Below the pieces are notes generated by a model. It did no database searches, was not told the DNA's origin, and worked only from the letters and a program-made list of their open reading frames with translations. 64,000 nt of DNA, taken from contig JAODUP010000353.1 of NCBI GenBank assembly GCA_025642065.1, positions 392,501 through 456,500 on the forward strand, in the 5' to 3' direction. Source of the DNA: Paralvinella palmiformis. Taxonomy: Eukaryota; Annelida; Polychaeta; Terebellida; Alvinellidae. The translations under genes and the position numbers were made by a program. Positions 24,390 through 36,556 of the stretch are shown piece after piece. Numbering within the stretch: position 1 is the stretch's first letter; every line of letters begins with the position of its first letter.

Positions 24390-26307
24390 AAGGGATGGCT
24401 ATTTTTAAACTACAGTTATGTATGCAATCAAATATAAAGTTGACAGCTTATTTTTTGAAAATAAATCATCAATTTGGGAACCGTAATAGACATGTTATCA
24501 ATATTTGAAACAGATTGTGGTCTCATGATTCGTAAAAGGAATGTTTTTATCAGATGGCTCAACACGATAACTATATCCTACCAATGATTTAGCGCACAGA
24601 TGCCAAACGTTGTAGCGAACCCAGTGAAACGAGAGCCGCAAACGGAGTTTCGCTAGATGGCGCAGTCGTCGCGAAAATCGTCTGTTCGGCATCTGGTGCG
24701 ATCGTAGTTGTGTCTGTAATCATTCCATCATTTCAATCGCCGTGAAAAGAACAAGGTACAGTAAGTAGTAAATGCCTGGCTTTAAATATATAAATATTTA
24801 AATTAAACATTTTTAAATTATGACCGTCGGTTAAATATCTCACGAGTCGAAGGATTTGAGCATTAACGGGACAACCCACCTTCATTTCAAATTTTCAGAA
24901 CTCATACGGCTACACTCACAAATATCACAACTGGTGTCAAAATGTGTAAACGATCACCCACAGGTTAAATAATCCAGTTCAAACTCCTCATTAATCAACT
25001 TTTAATGGCCCGTAGGCGCCGCTATATTTGAAGCTAGACCAGAGACCGGAAGCTCCCGGATGCTGACGTCACTTGAACGCAACAGTTTCGACCGGAAGTC
25101 TGCAGAGCCCGTACAAAAGCATGTAAACGAGCGTGAGCAAAGAATTAGTCCAGAACTAAACGCAATTATCTCGGTAAAATTACGTCATGAACGCCGTACA
25201 AGCACATATAATTTTGAGGCTGAAGGAACCTTAAAAGAGGAAGATGATCAAACATGGCTGAGATATTAAGATAAGATAAAATGTAATTTATTTAAATTCG
25301 GTAGGAGTACAATAGGAATCATTAGCTAAAAGCTATTGACCGAATTGCATGATGAAGGAAGACGATTACAGATGAGTATGACGTCAATAATAACAGATGA
25401 TTATATGAAATGTGTGGTTTTTTTTGTGTGTTTTAAAACGACATAGTTGACAAGGAAATTACATACATCTCAATGAGCAATGCGTGCAGTTAAAAAAAGG
25501 AACACGTTGGTCCATTCCATAACATAATAAACCTTGTAGCGAACCCAAGAGTAACCATAATCGGCGTCCGTCTAGAGAGCGCTCAAGTGACGTCAGGGCA
25601 TTTGAGTTTCTCCTTCCCGCCTTCGAATCTGGCATCCGGTGCAGCCTTAAAAAGGCGGCCCTCCAGTAATTTGGATTATTTCCCTATATCTACGATATCA
25701 GGTATATCCCGTGATTATTATTGTGGATTTTTTTAGTACCGTTCAAAACATGACACATTTAAGAAATATTTTCCGGGCGTGAACTGTCCCTTTAAATAAG
25801 TAACTAAAACACGGAATGTTTACGTACTGCGTCGAAACATATGTTTCAGGCTGGATTCTAGTTAGCGAGTGGGTGCAGCGAGAGTGCCGCACGGTCTCGG
25901 GTTAGAAGCCTGAGAATCACAAATTGCCCTTTACATCTATATTAAATATTTTAAAAAAATCTTCATTAAAATGAATTAACATTCAGCTAAAAGTAAAAAA
26001 ATTTCAGCCGAAATACTAGTCTCAGTCTTCCTATAATATTAATTAATTCGCTGAAAGATTTCCAGTATTTACCGTTAGCGAAAAGATGCCATCCCCTAAT
26101 AATAGCAGCGGGCGCTATAATTGTTTCTAACCCGAGACCACAGTTGGTAACCGATGCAACGCATTTCGCCTGGATCCTTCTATTAATCGCGATTTTCTCA
26201 AAAAATTGTCCACTCAATATTTTAGCCCTTCTGGCTAATAACACGTATTCAACTAGTCCTCACGTATTTATATTTGCTCGGGGCTAAGGGGCTAGCACTT
26301 ATTTCGA

Positions 26308-26351
<44 letters not shown>

Positions 26352-26479
26352 GGTTCAAATGCAACACATGATCACGATATAGAAAATCTCTGTAGAAAAC
26401 CATTTTAATCATCGTACAGCTAACGGAGAAATAAAATCTATCACAAGTCAAGTGATTTGAATGTTAGTTTAGTTTTATT
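24390..26479. repeat. 2,079-bp tandem duplication, unit 2
   Basis: Second copy, abutting the first with no spacer. It is about 11 bp longer, mainly because of a longer (TA)n run at 26310-26347. Near-identity means a recent event or an assembly duplication of two haplotypes. Confidence 0.95.
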
Positions 26480-26707
26480 ATTGTCGAATTAAAAAAAACC
26501 CTCCCGTATATTAATGGAGGGATCCGTCCAGGTTTAGGTCGGAATGTATTCGATGTGTTGTAACGATAATTTACAGTATTCCATTCTGTTGATGGTGTTA
26601 GTTAATATGTCGATCTAAAATAAACAGACAAAATAACTAGTCGTGAGAGATCGATATGTTCTAGCTGATTGGTTGATCGGACGGATATAATTGTTGGTAG
26701 AATATCT

Positions 26708-26708
<1 letters not shown>

Positions 26709-26755
<47 letters not shown>
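26709..26755. repeat. (AAT)n microsatellite
   Basis: About 15 uninterrupted AAT units. No LINE 3' end is recognisable beside it, unlike the similar run at 31.2 kb. Confidence 0.95.
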
Positions 26756-26759
26756 TCAC

Positions 26760-27441
26760 ATTAGCTGATATCCTGATTATCTCTCAATGAAGCAGTTGAA
26801 TATTTATAATAAATATTTATCACGTAGATTAATATACCAGATTACGTTGAATATCTTAATAGACGTACGTATTGGCCTACGGGATGATTTCTTTCTAGTT
26901 TCTAATTTTCATGATCACTTTCAACATCTCAGATGGTTAGAGTGTTGCACCCTAATTTGCAGATTAGATTAAACACCTGTCACACCTGTAATTTTGGAAT
27001 TGTTTGTCTCCACTCCGATTAGACACAATGATCGACAACACTATATGATGGATAATTGATTTGAGATAATTGATTTCTTTAGGTTCGGCGCTGGTCACTA
27101 GTGGGACATATGACGGAGGGGCGAATTGCACGGGAAACATATACCAGAAATACAGCTGTGGGTTAGACTTGAACCCATTACCCGGAGGTTTGCAGCATCT
27201 TGTGTACGTAATCTTTAACAACGTCATACGTAATGAGAACTTTCTTTGCAAAGTTAGCCATCGTTAAACGATATTAATATGAGTTGAACCACCCACTTCA
27301 AAGAGCTGAAATATTTTGTAAAACCAAATATGGCGAGTTAAAGGTGATAGTGTACATTACATCCTTTTGAGTTGAAATAAAAAACAGTATTAATGTGACA
27401 TATAAATAAATATTCAATGAAACCATTTACACCCGAATGTG

Positions 27442-27480
<39 letters not shown>

Positions 27481-29040
27481 TTTCAGCTTCGCTGATTATG
27501 GAAAGGATTACTGCTAGGCACAAAATAACACTAAACACCCAACATCCATTTCGTACGTATTAATAACATTAAGGCTAATGAATCCATATGATAAACCATT
27601 TCTCAATTAAATAAACCTTTTAGGAATAAATGTATATCAGGCGATAAATTAGTATCAGCGCTTACACGATGTTATGTCAACGAAACGGGAAAACATGTAA
27701 TGGATAGGTGATTGCACAGAAATACTTAATTGATATACAGGTAACGAAATACCGCCCGGAATGGGTTGACAGCGTGGCCATTAATGGAGTAATGGGCGAG
27801 GCGGATTGGTGTCCCTTTTCAAAGCGTAGCTTTTAGTAGGAATTGAATGCATAATGTTCGTCGTCATGAGCTCTGTCGTTGTTCAAGGTATTCAACAAAT
27901 GGAATATACAATATTTGTCATCAATATCAGAATGATATCTGATTTTATATATTTGTATTCCTATTTATTGTTGCCAATATTACTGTCGTTTCTATACTCG
28001 TCATAATGATAGCCAGATACTGGTTCTATTTACCAGACATGGGGTCGATTCCAATTCCGGAATTGGAATTGATTATTTCAAAATGAAATTGGAATTGGTA
28101 AATTACGAATTGGAATTGAAATTTCCTACAAAAAATTAAAGCCACAATTTAATTTACCATTTAATTTTTTAATTCGGGAAATATTTCTTCCGTGACAATC
28201 CTACTTGGAATATAAAATACTGGGAGTACGTATTCCAAGTAGGTACTCGGAGTAGGTACTCGGAGTAGGTACTCGGAGTACTTACTCATGGTAAAAAGTA
28301 GTAGATAAAAAGAGTCGGCAAAAACGGAATTGGAATTGAGACATTTGGAATCGGAATTGATAAATTTGATGCGGAATTGGAATTGACGAAATCTGATATT
28401 TACAAAGATAATAATTCTCTACCAATTGCGGTTTCTCGTGTTTTTTCCTGGTAACAGGCTTTTCTCGAAATACGTGTATATTTAATAAGATTGATAAGGG
28501 CGAGATAGGCCATTTTAAAATACAGTTGTATGTCGTTTATTTTTCATCGTGACGATTGTTGGCTGTTCCAATTTGTGTTTTACTAATAACAGATTTTAAC
28601 ATCAAATACTGGTCAATAAAGTTCCGAAAGGTTACTGCAGACGTCAGAGTCTGGTTTTTGCGGGAAATCAAGCCATTAAATCGAGCATGTTAAACGTATC
28701 AATCAACCTTGTTATCCCATAGAAACCTAAGATTAATATCTTTTCTTCATAACTACCTGTAGATTTCACAATTCCAATCCAGTACTTGATCATTTTTCAT
28801 TATTGATTAGCTATGATTACCGTTATTGAAAATAGGTCGGGTCATTTCAGAAGCTAAATGCAGGTATTTCCATTGCAGAAATGTAAATCGTATCAAAGTT
28901 CAGATTTGCCGACATTATTTCAACATATCCTCTCCATTAGTCGATTTAAAAGTAATGAGTGTAGCTGGTACGATATGTCAGTTATCTATCAGGTTTGGTT
29001 AGTTCAATGTTGTTCTTCTATTGCATTAAGGCTAATAAAG
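26760..29040. other. Intergenic, no gene recognised
   Basis: Contains a (TA)n run (27444-27476), the GGAATTG cluster, and a tRNA-like box A near 26925 without a matching box B. The frames at 26964-27267 overlap on opposite strands and look non-coding. Confidence 0.55.
28045..28395. repeat. Cluster of GGAATTGGAATTG motifs with a perfect 22-bp palindrome
   Basis: A palindrome with half-site ATTCCAATTCC lies at 28048-28069. GGAATTG or GAATTGGAATTG then recurs about eight times to 28395. In the middle, at 28225-28282, are units of GTACTCGGAGTAG. It looks like a non-autonomous element or a degenerate satellite; class unknown. Confidence 0.55.
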
Positions 29041-29072
29041 AGTCACGATAGCGCCGTTAGTTAGAGTGTGGG

Positions 29073-29262
29073 TGATATGATGATTGATGTTTTACGGCCA
29101 CTTTTGTGCACATGGTAGGCTAAATGGGCCGAGCAACCTCCAAAGGTAATGAGACGAAGTGAAAGACGAAACAACCTTCAGATATGCCCACGCCGGGATT
29201 CGAACACGGGTGGTAGTGATCTGTGGTCCAGCACGCTACCGCTAGACCACGGAGGCGCCCCT
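29073..29262 (-). mobile_element. SINE family A inserted in SINE family B
   Basis: The minus strand has GGCGCCTCCGTGGTCTAGCG, then GTGTTCGAATCCC (box B) and the CATCAATCATCA tail. On both sides lies GATAGCGCC..TAGTTAGAGTGTGGG (29048-29073 and 29275-29300), the start of the family B SINE, so the insertion apparently duplicated its target. A short (TAGA)n run lies on the head side. Confidence 0.85.
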
Positions 29263-29274
29263 AGATAGATAGAT

Positions 29275-29580
29275 AGATAGCGCCCATAGTTAGAGTGTGG
29301 GACTCGTAGCCGAAGGGTCGCGGGTTCGAGGCTCCGGGAGCTTGAATGTCGTCACGTTTGGACGGGTTCACTCATCCATCAACTGAGAACCCGACAAGAC
29401 GCGAAGGCTATGCGTTTGAGTAACGCTTGGCGCCTTTAATGGCGGCATGCGTTGTACGCTCCCTTGGGAGTTGAGATGTGTGCCGGGTGGAAACAGGTCC
29501 GAGTCGGGGATAATAATACTGTACCAGGTTACCTGGTTCCGGCGTTATATAAACATGCATTTTTATTATTACCCTAACAT
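29275..29580 (+). mobile_element. tRNA-derived SINE, family B
   Basis: Head: GCGCCCATAGTTAGAGTGTG, GACTCGTAGCCGAAGGGTCG and box B GGGTTCGAGGCT, in tRNA-like order. The body follows to about 29580 (GAGTCGGGGATAATAATACT, then ATTTTTATTATTACC). It is a distinct family from A and C. Confidence 0.65.
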
Positions 29581-30018
29581 AATAATGCCACCTGATTAAT
29601 ACTTGTATTGTTATAGGCACTGAACATCAATCGTGTTATGGCGTATGTTTTTATTTGTTTATATCATCCTCCCGATCTCTTTCTTTTAGTAGAATTTGTT
29701 TTGATCGTTTCTAGTCCGGATGTTCGTGATTCGCTAAAATAAATCGGGAACTTGCTATTTGTAATTGCTAAAAAAAGGTATTCCTCAAATATCTGTTTAA
29801 AAATTGGAGAACAGTGAAATTAATATAACTTTGGGGGGTGGGGGTGGGCAGGCAAAATGTTTAATGCACTTCGAGCGATTTAAATACATTTAGGATCCTA
29901 GGTGGGCCACCCACCTAGGATCATTCCATTTCGTTACTAGTCTGCGGCCTCATCAACGTCGGGCCGAACCAAAATTGCCTTCTTTCTAACCTCTAAATTA
30001 GTTATAGATCAATATCAT

Positions 30019-30021
<3 letters not shown>

Positions 30022-30080
<59 letters not shown>
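30022..30080. repeat. (TA)n microsatellite, about 58 bp
   Basis: Uninterrupted TA pairs. Others of 20-45 bp lie near 153-193, 5604-5634, 11824-11861, 14266-14295, 24232-24256, 26310-26347, 27444-27476, 32104-32136, 33970-34012, 40086-40112, 48906-48943 and 58096-58122. Confidence 0.95.
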
Positions 30081-30082
<2 letters not shown>

Positions 30083-31225
30083 GGACGATACTATTTATCA
30101 CCTGAAATTATATGTGGATTTAGAGACAAAAAAGACGTCAAAAGTGATTTGTATCCGTTCTACCTAGATAAAGATTATTGTGAAATAACTAGTAATACGG
30201 ATTAATTTAACGTTATTGTTTTTTGAGTCCAGATAATAGGACATCCGGATATTTTCCTACAATACGAGTGCTGTTTATTCTGATTGGAATACTATTTAAA
30301 GTCAACAAATTTCTTGCTCTATTTTATTCGTTTGTTTGATTTTTAGTGCGAATTTAATTCGAGTTCGGGTGTTTTATTTCAAACGTAGAGTTTCCGTAGA
30401 TACCAAACTTTACGGTACCCAACTTTTCGTTGTTCCATCAGTATTTAACAGTTTCCTGCCCTAATCTGTTTTTTTTTTAAATAGATATTTTGTTTCCGCA
30501 ATAATTTTATGGTATCATTGCGAAAATCATAGCAGAATAAATAATACGCTACACGAGTTGTTATAAACTGACCGTTCTGAGAAGTTTGTTTATATCGTCA
30601 CGCTTTTAGTGTCCTTTAAAGAATAACAATGGATAACATTCAAGTTTCTTTTACCATAAAATGAACATAAAATAAAGTGTAAAACGTACTATTTATGTAT
30701 TTCCGAAGAAGAAAAAAAAAGTTTTAAAATTTCTGTTTGTGAAGTTCATCTTGAATAATATCGCATAAATTTATGCTGATATTGATTGTATATACGTGTT
30801 AATTATAACAGAAAACTACGTGTATTACGCTTATGATCTATAAAAAAAATTTCAATGGTTAATTAATTACCTGTATTCATATATATATTTTTATTAATCA
30901 ACTATATTTCTATATCACAGCTCAGAAAGATTGCCTAATACCTGAACAATTAATGTTGACTAAATTACGTCTTCATTCCAGGTTTACATGACAACACTAA
31001 AATGTTGAAGCGATCAGACGTCGTGTTATAAACAGTAAGGTGATAATTAAATACAACAATTCTATCTATTGTTTGTTTTAATTAAAACTAACTTAATAAA
31101 AGGTTATGGGCGAATGGAAGGGAAAGAAATGATAATTCTGTATTCGAGTTCCCAACCTGAAGAACAAAATATAAACTAACACGTAAAAAGTATTCTACTT
31201 ACCTGTGTACAACATCATTTTCTGA

Positions 31226-31226
31226 C

Positions 31227-31302
<76 letters not shown>

Positions 31303-31330
31303 TAATAATAATAATAATAATAATAATAAT
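31226..31330. repeat. (TAA)n microsatellite, about 105 bp
   Basis: About 35 TAA units with one TGA interruption. It directly abuts the 3' end of the minus-strand LINE fragment and is best read as its expanded tail. Confidence 0.95.
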
Positions 31331-31882
31331 GTATATTTAATAAAGCCTCCTTACTAGCAGGAGTCATTTAAAGGCGCTGTACAAATAATATGTAATATAA
31401 TAATACCTCAAATAATGTCTGTAAAAACCCTGTAATGATTTAAAAGATAATAATTATTTATCTGCGAAAGCGATCTTAAACAGGTGTGTGTTTAGAAGAG
31501 ATTTAAAATTTTCAAGAGACGACGCATTTCTAATATTTGCCGGCAACTTATTCCACAAATTGGGGGCTGCAACACTAAACGCACAATCACCATATGACTT
31601 GAGCCGAGACACTAGCACCTGCAATAGTATCTGACTGGATGACCTGAGTTTTCGAGATGACTGTCTAATGGACACCAGTACACACAGGTATTCTGGTGCC
31701 ATATCATTAATAGATTTATAAGTTATTAACAGAATCTTAAAATGGATACGCTGTCTAACAGGTAGCCAGTGTAGTTTTTGAAGAATTGGGGTGATATGAT
31801 CATATTTTCTAGTATTTGTAACAATGCGAGCTGCACTATTCTGAATTCGCTGAACATGTTTAATGATAAAGTGCATTTCCTA
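31331..31882 (-). mobile_element. LINE 3' fragment with open 140-codon frame
   Basis: On the minus strand: VQRIQNSAARIVTNTRKYDH, LQKLHWLPVRQRIHFKILLI, then the same end as the 19.2-kb copy (CAFSVAAPNLWNKLP, SLENFKSLLNTHLFKIAF). HWLPV and the AAPxLWNxLP block are hallmarks of the carboxy end of CR1/Jockey-group reverse transcriptases. It is 5'-truncated, without palm motifs, and its 3' tail has grown into the long (TAA)n array next to it. Confidence 0.88.
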
Positions 31883-32103
31883 AATATTAGTGAAGAAAGA
31901 TTGGCACTAATTACACGACATGTTCAACAATGAAAGAACAGCGTAAAAAAGATACCGCGTAAATAACGCAAACTTGTGAACAAGCGTGCTCATGCGTGCA
32001 CGCACTTGCATAAAGGCATGATAAACAAACTCTGAACAAACGAAGACTGAACATGATTAGAATCTGTGGTACTAAACGTAATCTATATATACCACAAATC
32101 TAT

Positions 32104-32136
<33 letters not shown>

Positions 32137-32139
<3 letters not shown>

Positions 32140-32250
32140 GGGCTCGTCTATGGCCTAACTGGTAGAGCGGTTGGCCACAGATCTATATCAGCTGGGTTCA
32201 AATATCGGCCATGCTGTTCCAGAAGGGTGTTTCATCTTTGAAAACTAATT
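32137..32250 (+). mobile_element. tRNA-like SINE, relative of family A
   Basis: GGCCTAACTGGTAGAGCGGT (box A-like) and GGGTTCAAATATCGGCCATG (box B-like), then AGGGTGTTTCATCTTTG, which also occurs in family A. It follows a (TA)n run. The 3' part is lost. Confidence 0.6.
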
Positions 32251-33218
32251 TTATGAAACAAGTGATAAAACCAAAAATGAGCAGACGGATGTAAAATAAA
32301 TGGTATTAAAGTTTGGTTCAATTCAGGTTAAAACATCTTGTTTCCCATGACCGACCGATCCACGTTTGAAGACCGACCCGTTGTAATGTTCTCTACTAAC
32401 AATATTTCCGTAATTTCATCCTCAAATAACATAATTGGCTGTCAGAGAACATCTCAGTTCGTGGTATGATCGCAACATAGCATGAATACAGTGTTATTAT
32501 AGCACTAGTCTGGTCATACACGAAAACATAGCGTTTGTATGAAGATCATACAACTGTTTACTCATGCTTATAATTATTAAAAACAGAGATGTCATTGGGT
32601 ATACAAAATGTAATTATGCCTGAAATGTTGGAAATAAATTATGAAAAATAAAAACCTACCTACCTACCCGTTTTCAGACAAGAAAACAAAACGGAAATAA
32701 TATATTTATTTTACGGCGCCTCGTGGGTAGTGCAATTGCACATTTGTAAAATTAAAGCCCTTTTCACATGTTTAATCAACTTGAATTACCTTTTCCGTGA
32801 AGCTATTGATGTACTAAATGTAGGCGTATGTTAGATCCAACATGAAAATTAATAACTAAACCAGGTAGAACTAAAAATTAAAATATTTAACAACTTCAAT
32901 AAGAAAACGACATTTCCTATACCCAAACATATTAAAAACGTTATATTTCTTGATACCTTGGTATAATATTCACATAAAAAGGTCCTGGGTCTCTGGGGCT
33001 CTTAATACAAAAGGTATTATAAATAGGCTAAAGGAAACCCTTAATATTATTAATGAGTAAGCTGGATTAAAAAAGTTTAAAATAATATGAAGCGTTTCTT
33101 AATGTTGAATTAAGAGTACAATAAACATTCGAAATATTTCTCGATGTTAACATTTAAAAAAAGAACAGAAAGTTAAATAATCTATGAACATCGAGATTAA
33201 ATTAATATTTTAAGTAAC

Positions 33219-33668
33219 TTATATAGACCTTCCCTGCATCATGTGTACTGGGCTGCAGGCCTTCAATTCGAAGTTTGAATACATCTTACGTTTGAGCGTA
33301 GGATGTTTCAACTGAGACCCCCCAATTTTCACAGTGAATAGCATCCCGCAGATAAATTTAACGGTATTATTGGATCCCAGCACCTGGAAGCCAACTATGG
33401 TACGGGATACCAGGTGAGATATCCTCCAGTAAAGGTTAATTAACGCGATCATTAGCACTCCTGGTATTAATATGAATGGCAAAGATATCCACATTAAATA
33501 ATTATCTGTATAATTTGTTTTAAACATACGAACCAGCCATAAATCTGTATCGGGTTTTGGAAAGGGCATCCCACTGACATCCCGAACAACGCATTGTAAC
33601 ATAATAGCGTCTAGAAATATAATTATCACTCTACGAAGTAGAAACAAAAGAATTCGTAGAGTGTGCAT
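33219..33668 (-). CDS. Hypothetical membrane protein ORF, possibly XK-related
   Basis: From the ATG at 33668 the frame gives about 149 residues and ends with a stop at 33219-33221. Hydrophobic segments lie near the start (LRILLFLLRRVIIIFLDAIM) and in WISLPFILIPGVLMIALINL. The stretch DTDLWLVRMF..YLMWISLPFILIPGVL faintly resembles the second helix region of XK-related proteins, but the length is a third of that family. No splice partner was found, and no polyadenylation signal is close. It could be an exon, a relic or chance. Confidence 0.25.
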   Translation of the reverse strand: MHTLRILLFLLRRVIIIFLDAIMLQCVVRDVSGMPFPKPDTDLWLVRMFKTNYTDNYLMWISLPFILIPGVLMIALINLYWRISHLVSRTIVGFQVLGSNNTVKFICGMLFTVKIGGSQLKHPTLKRKMYSNFELKACSPVHMMQGRSI

Positions 33669-33966
33669 CGAATAGGTAATTATGAACACATTCTGTGCGT
33701 ATTACCTTAAAAACTCGGTTAATACACATATTACTGTGTGAATATTATCGCGAGAATATTGCTACTACAGTAGCCAGACACGGTTAAAAGGGGTTATTTG
33801 GTGACAGAGTGTACACATCATTTCTTGGTAGTTTCAAGAACACTCGTGGTCTAAATAAATAAACTGGATAGTGATTAGTTTATTATTATATCTATCTTTC
33901 TAATAATTTATGAGATTAGATTCTATTGTTCACATTATATACGTTATTGTTAATCTATAGAGTGAG

Positions 33967-34016
<50 letters not shown>

Positions 34017-35471
34017 GTAATTTATCCAAATCCTGGCCACTTTTTAATCAAAAAGTTCCCAATAACTGATTATTCAAGAGAGCTAATTCAATTTTCTTCA
34101 CTAAGAACATTACGTTAACCTAAACCTTGTCACCAGGTGTACCGTCATTGTTATTGGAGCGTTATGATCATGTGTTCTAGGCGTTTGAAACCAAATCTAG
34201 GATTTCACCGTATCCTGGCTACATTTTACCCAATCCGGGCCAGTGTCTATGTACTTTTCACCTAAGCCTGGGCTAATAATCTTCACCGAAAGCCCTACAA
34301 ATGGAAAAATCCCCCAAATCTAAGGTAATTAGATCCCTGTACATTAAAATCTAAAGACCGGAGAACAAGTCCCATTCCAGCCCCACACGTACATGTTTGA
34401 TGAATGGTCTATGTACCAAGCCCATGGTCAGCTTCATTGAGCTATTTTCAATCGGAATAATGAAATGATTGTTCCACAGAGATGAGTTGGTTTGAACTTC
34501 TCGCCAAAGAACATACACAACAGTCAACAGCCAGATTATATCAGCAGCGGCGTAGCGTGGGTTCTGGCTGTAGCCAAAACGCCCCCCCCCCCTTCCTTAA
34601 CGTAATACACCTTCGACTTCAGCAAACACACGTATATATAAAAGGTTGACATTTTATTTATTAATTGATTAACAAAATTCAGCAATTTGGGAAAACAACG
34701 ATTACCAAAAACCTCAGCATCACACAAAAGTACTACGCTACGCTACTGTATAAAAATACAATGTTTTTTTCTTTTCATCTCAGAACACTTAACTGTTAAT
34801 AAATGGTTTGTCTCATATGTCGAGCAGCAAACGCGAAGCATTAATCACGAAGTCCGTCAGCATAACATCCGACAAAATCTCAACCACATCTATTAAAGAC
34901 TCATGAAACATTTGGGTATCACACGTGGAGGAATGAATATACGACGGTCAGGTTGAGGCGAAATTGACTGCATACACATTCTAGCATAGAACGACACGAA
35001 GGGATCGTTTTCACTCAAAAACCTACCTAGAAAGCTATTTTCTAAATGTTTTGAAGCCTATAATTACCTTACGTGTGCTCTATAATATACCACCTACTTA
35101 GTGGCAATATTGGGAACAGTTTAAAGGTGACATTTTTATTAAAAACGCGCTAATCATGCACCAACTTACCGCGCGTCCTAATTCAAAATACGACGTAATG
35201 ACATAGGGTGTCACGTGTCGAAATAATAGTACCAGTAGATGGCACCAGAAAACATATCCATATCCTGTACATGAAGGGAAATGAGTGATTTCTGGGCCAT
35301 CAAAGGTGGCCAGCTTTAGGGAGGTCGCTCGATTTAAGTGAAATTGCTATAACCAGGTTTATCGGGTAATATGGTGATTTTGTTTAAGCACCATAAAATA
35401 AATGTCTTGTTTCCTATAGTTTTGTTTTCCTTCTTCTGAAAAGTAGGTAGTCTGTAATAGTTGTTGTAGTA

Positions 35472-36556
35472 GTGGTAGTCGTAGCTGTAGTAGTAGTTGT
35501 TGTTGTAGTAGTAATAGTAGTTGTTGTAGTGGTAGTTGTAGTAGTAGTTGTTGTAATAGTTGTTGTTGTAGTGGTAGTAGCTGTAGTAGTAGTTGTTGTA
35601 GTAGTAGTTGTTCTAGTAGTAGTAGCTGTTGTAGTAGTTGTTCTAGTAGTAGTTGTTCGAGTAGTAGTAGCTGTTGTAGTAGTTGTTGTAGTAGTAGCTG
35701 TTCTAGTAGTAGTAGCTGTTGTAGTAGTTGTTGTAGTAGTAGCTGTTGTAGTAGTAGTTGCTGTTGTAATAGTTGTTGTTGTAGTGGTAGTAGTAGCTGT
35801 AGTAGTAGTTGTTGTTGTAGTAGTAATAGTAGTTGTTGTAGTGGTAGTTGTTGTAGCAGTAGTAGTTGTTGTAATAGTTGTTGTTGTAGTGGTAGTAGCT
35901 GTAGTAGTAGTTGTTGTAGTAGTAGTTGTTCTAGTAGTAGTAGCTGTTGTAGTAGTTGTTCTAGTAGTAGTTGTTCTAGTAGTAGTAGCTGTTGTAGTAG
36001 TTGTTGTAGTAGTAGTTGTTCTAGTAGTAGTAGCTGTTGTAGTAGTTGTTGTAGTAGTAGCTGTTGTAGTAGTAGTTGCTGTTGTAATAGTTGTTGTTGT
36101 AGTGGTAGTAGTAGCTGTAGTAGTAGTTGTTGTTGTAGTAGTAATAGTAGTTGTTGTAGTGGTAGTTGTTGTAGTAGTAGTAGTTGTTGTAATAGTTGTT
36201 GTTGTAGTGGTAGTCGTAGCTGTAGTAGTAGTTGTTGTTGTAGTAGTAATAGTAGTTGTTGTAGTGGTGGTTGTTGTAGTAGCAGTAGTTGTTGTTGTAA
36301 TAGTTGTTGCTGTAGTGGTAGTAGTAGCTGTAGTAGTAGTTGTTATAGTAGTTGTTGTTGTAATAGTTGTTGTTGTAGTAGTAATAGTAGTTGTTGTAGT
36401 AGTAGTTGTTCTAGTAGTAGTAGCTGTTGTAGTAGTAGTTGCTGTTGTAATAATTGTTGTTGTAGTGGTAGTGGTAGCTGTAGTAGTAGCTGTAGTAGTT
36501 GTTGTTGTAGTAGTTGTTGTTGTAGTAGTAGTTGTTATAGTAGTAGCAGTAGTGCA
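35472..36556. repeat. GTN trinucleotide array, 1.1 kb
   Basis: Almost every triplet is GTA, GTT or GTG, with scattered GCT, ATA, CTA and a single CGA. It therefore reads as a 360-residue Val/Ala/Ile/Leu frame, which is a by-product. The pattern of variant triplets recurs over some hundreds of bases, showing a higher-order repeat. Confidence 0.95.

Noticed and set aside
22981..26244. Repeated ORFs of 69 codons (plus) and 85 codons (minus), present twice
   Set aside because: They are duplicated only because the DNA is duplicated; no ATG context, domain or splice partner supports them.
29210..29262. Possible tRNA gene (box A, box B, GTTCGAATCCC)
   Set aside because: The same head recurs with a long common body and target duplications, so it is a SINE; the acceptor stem does not pair.
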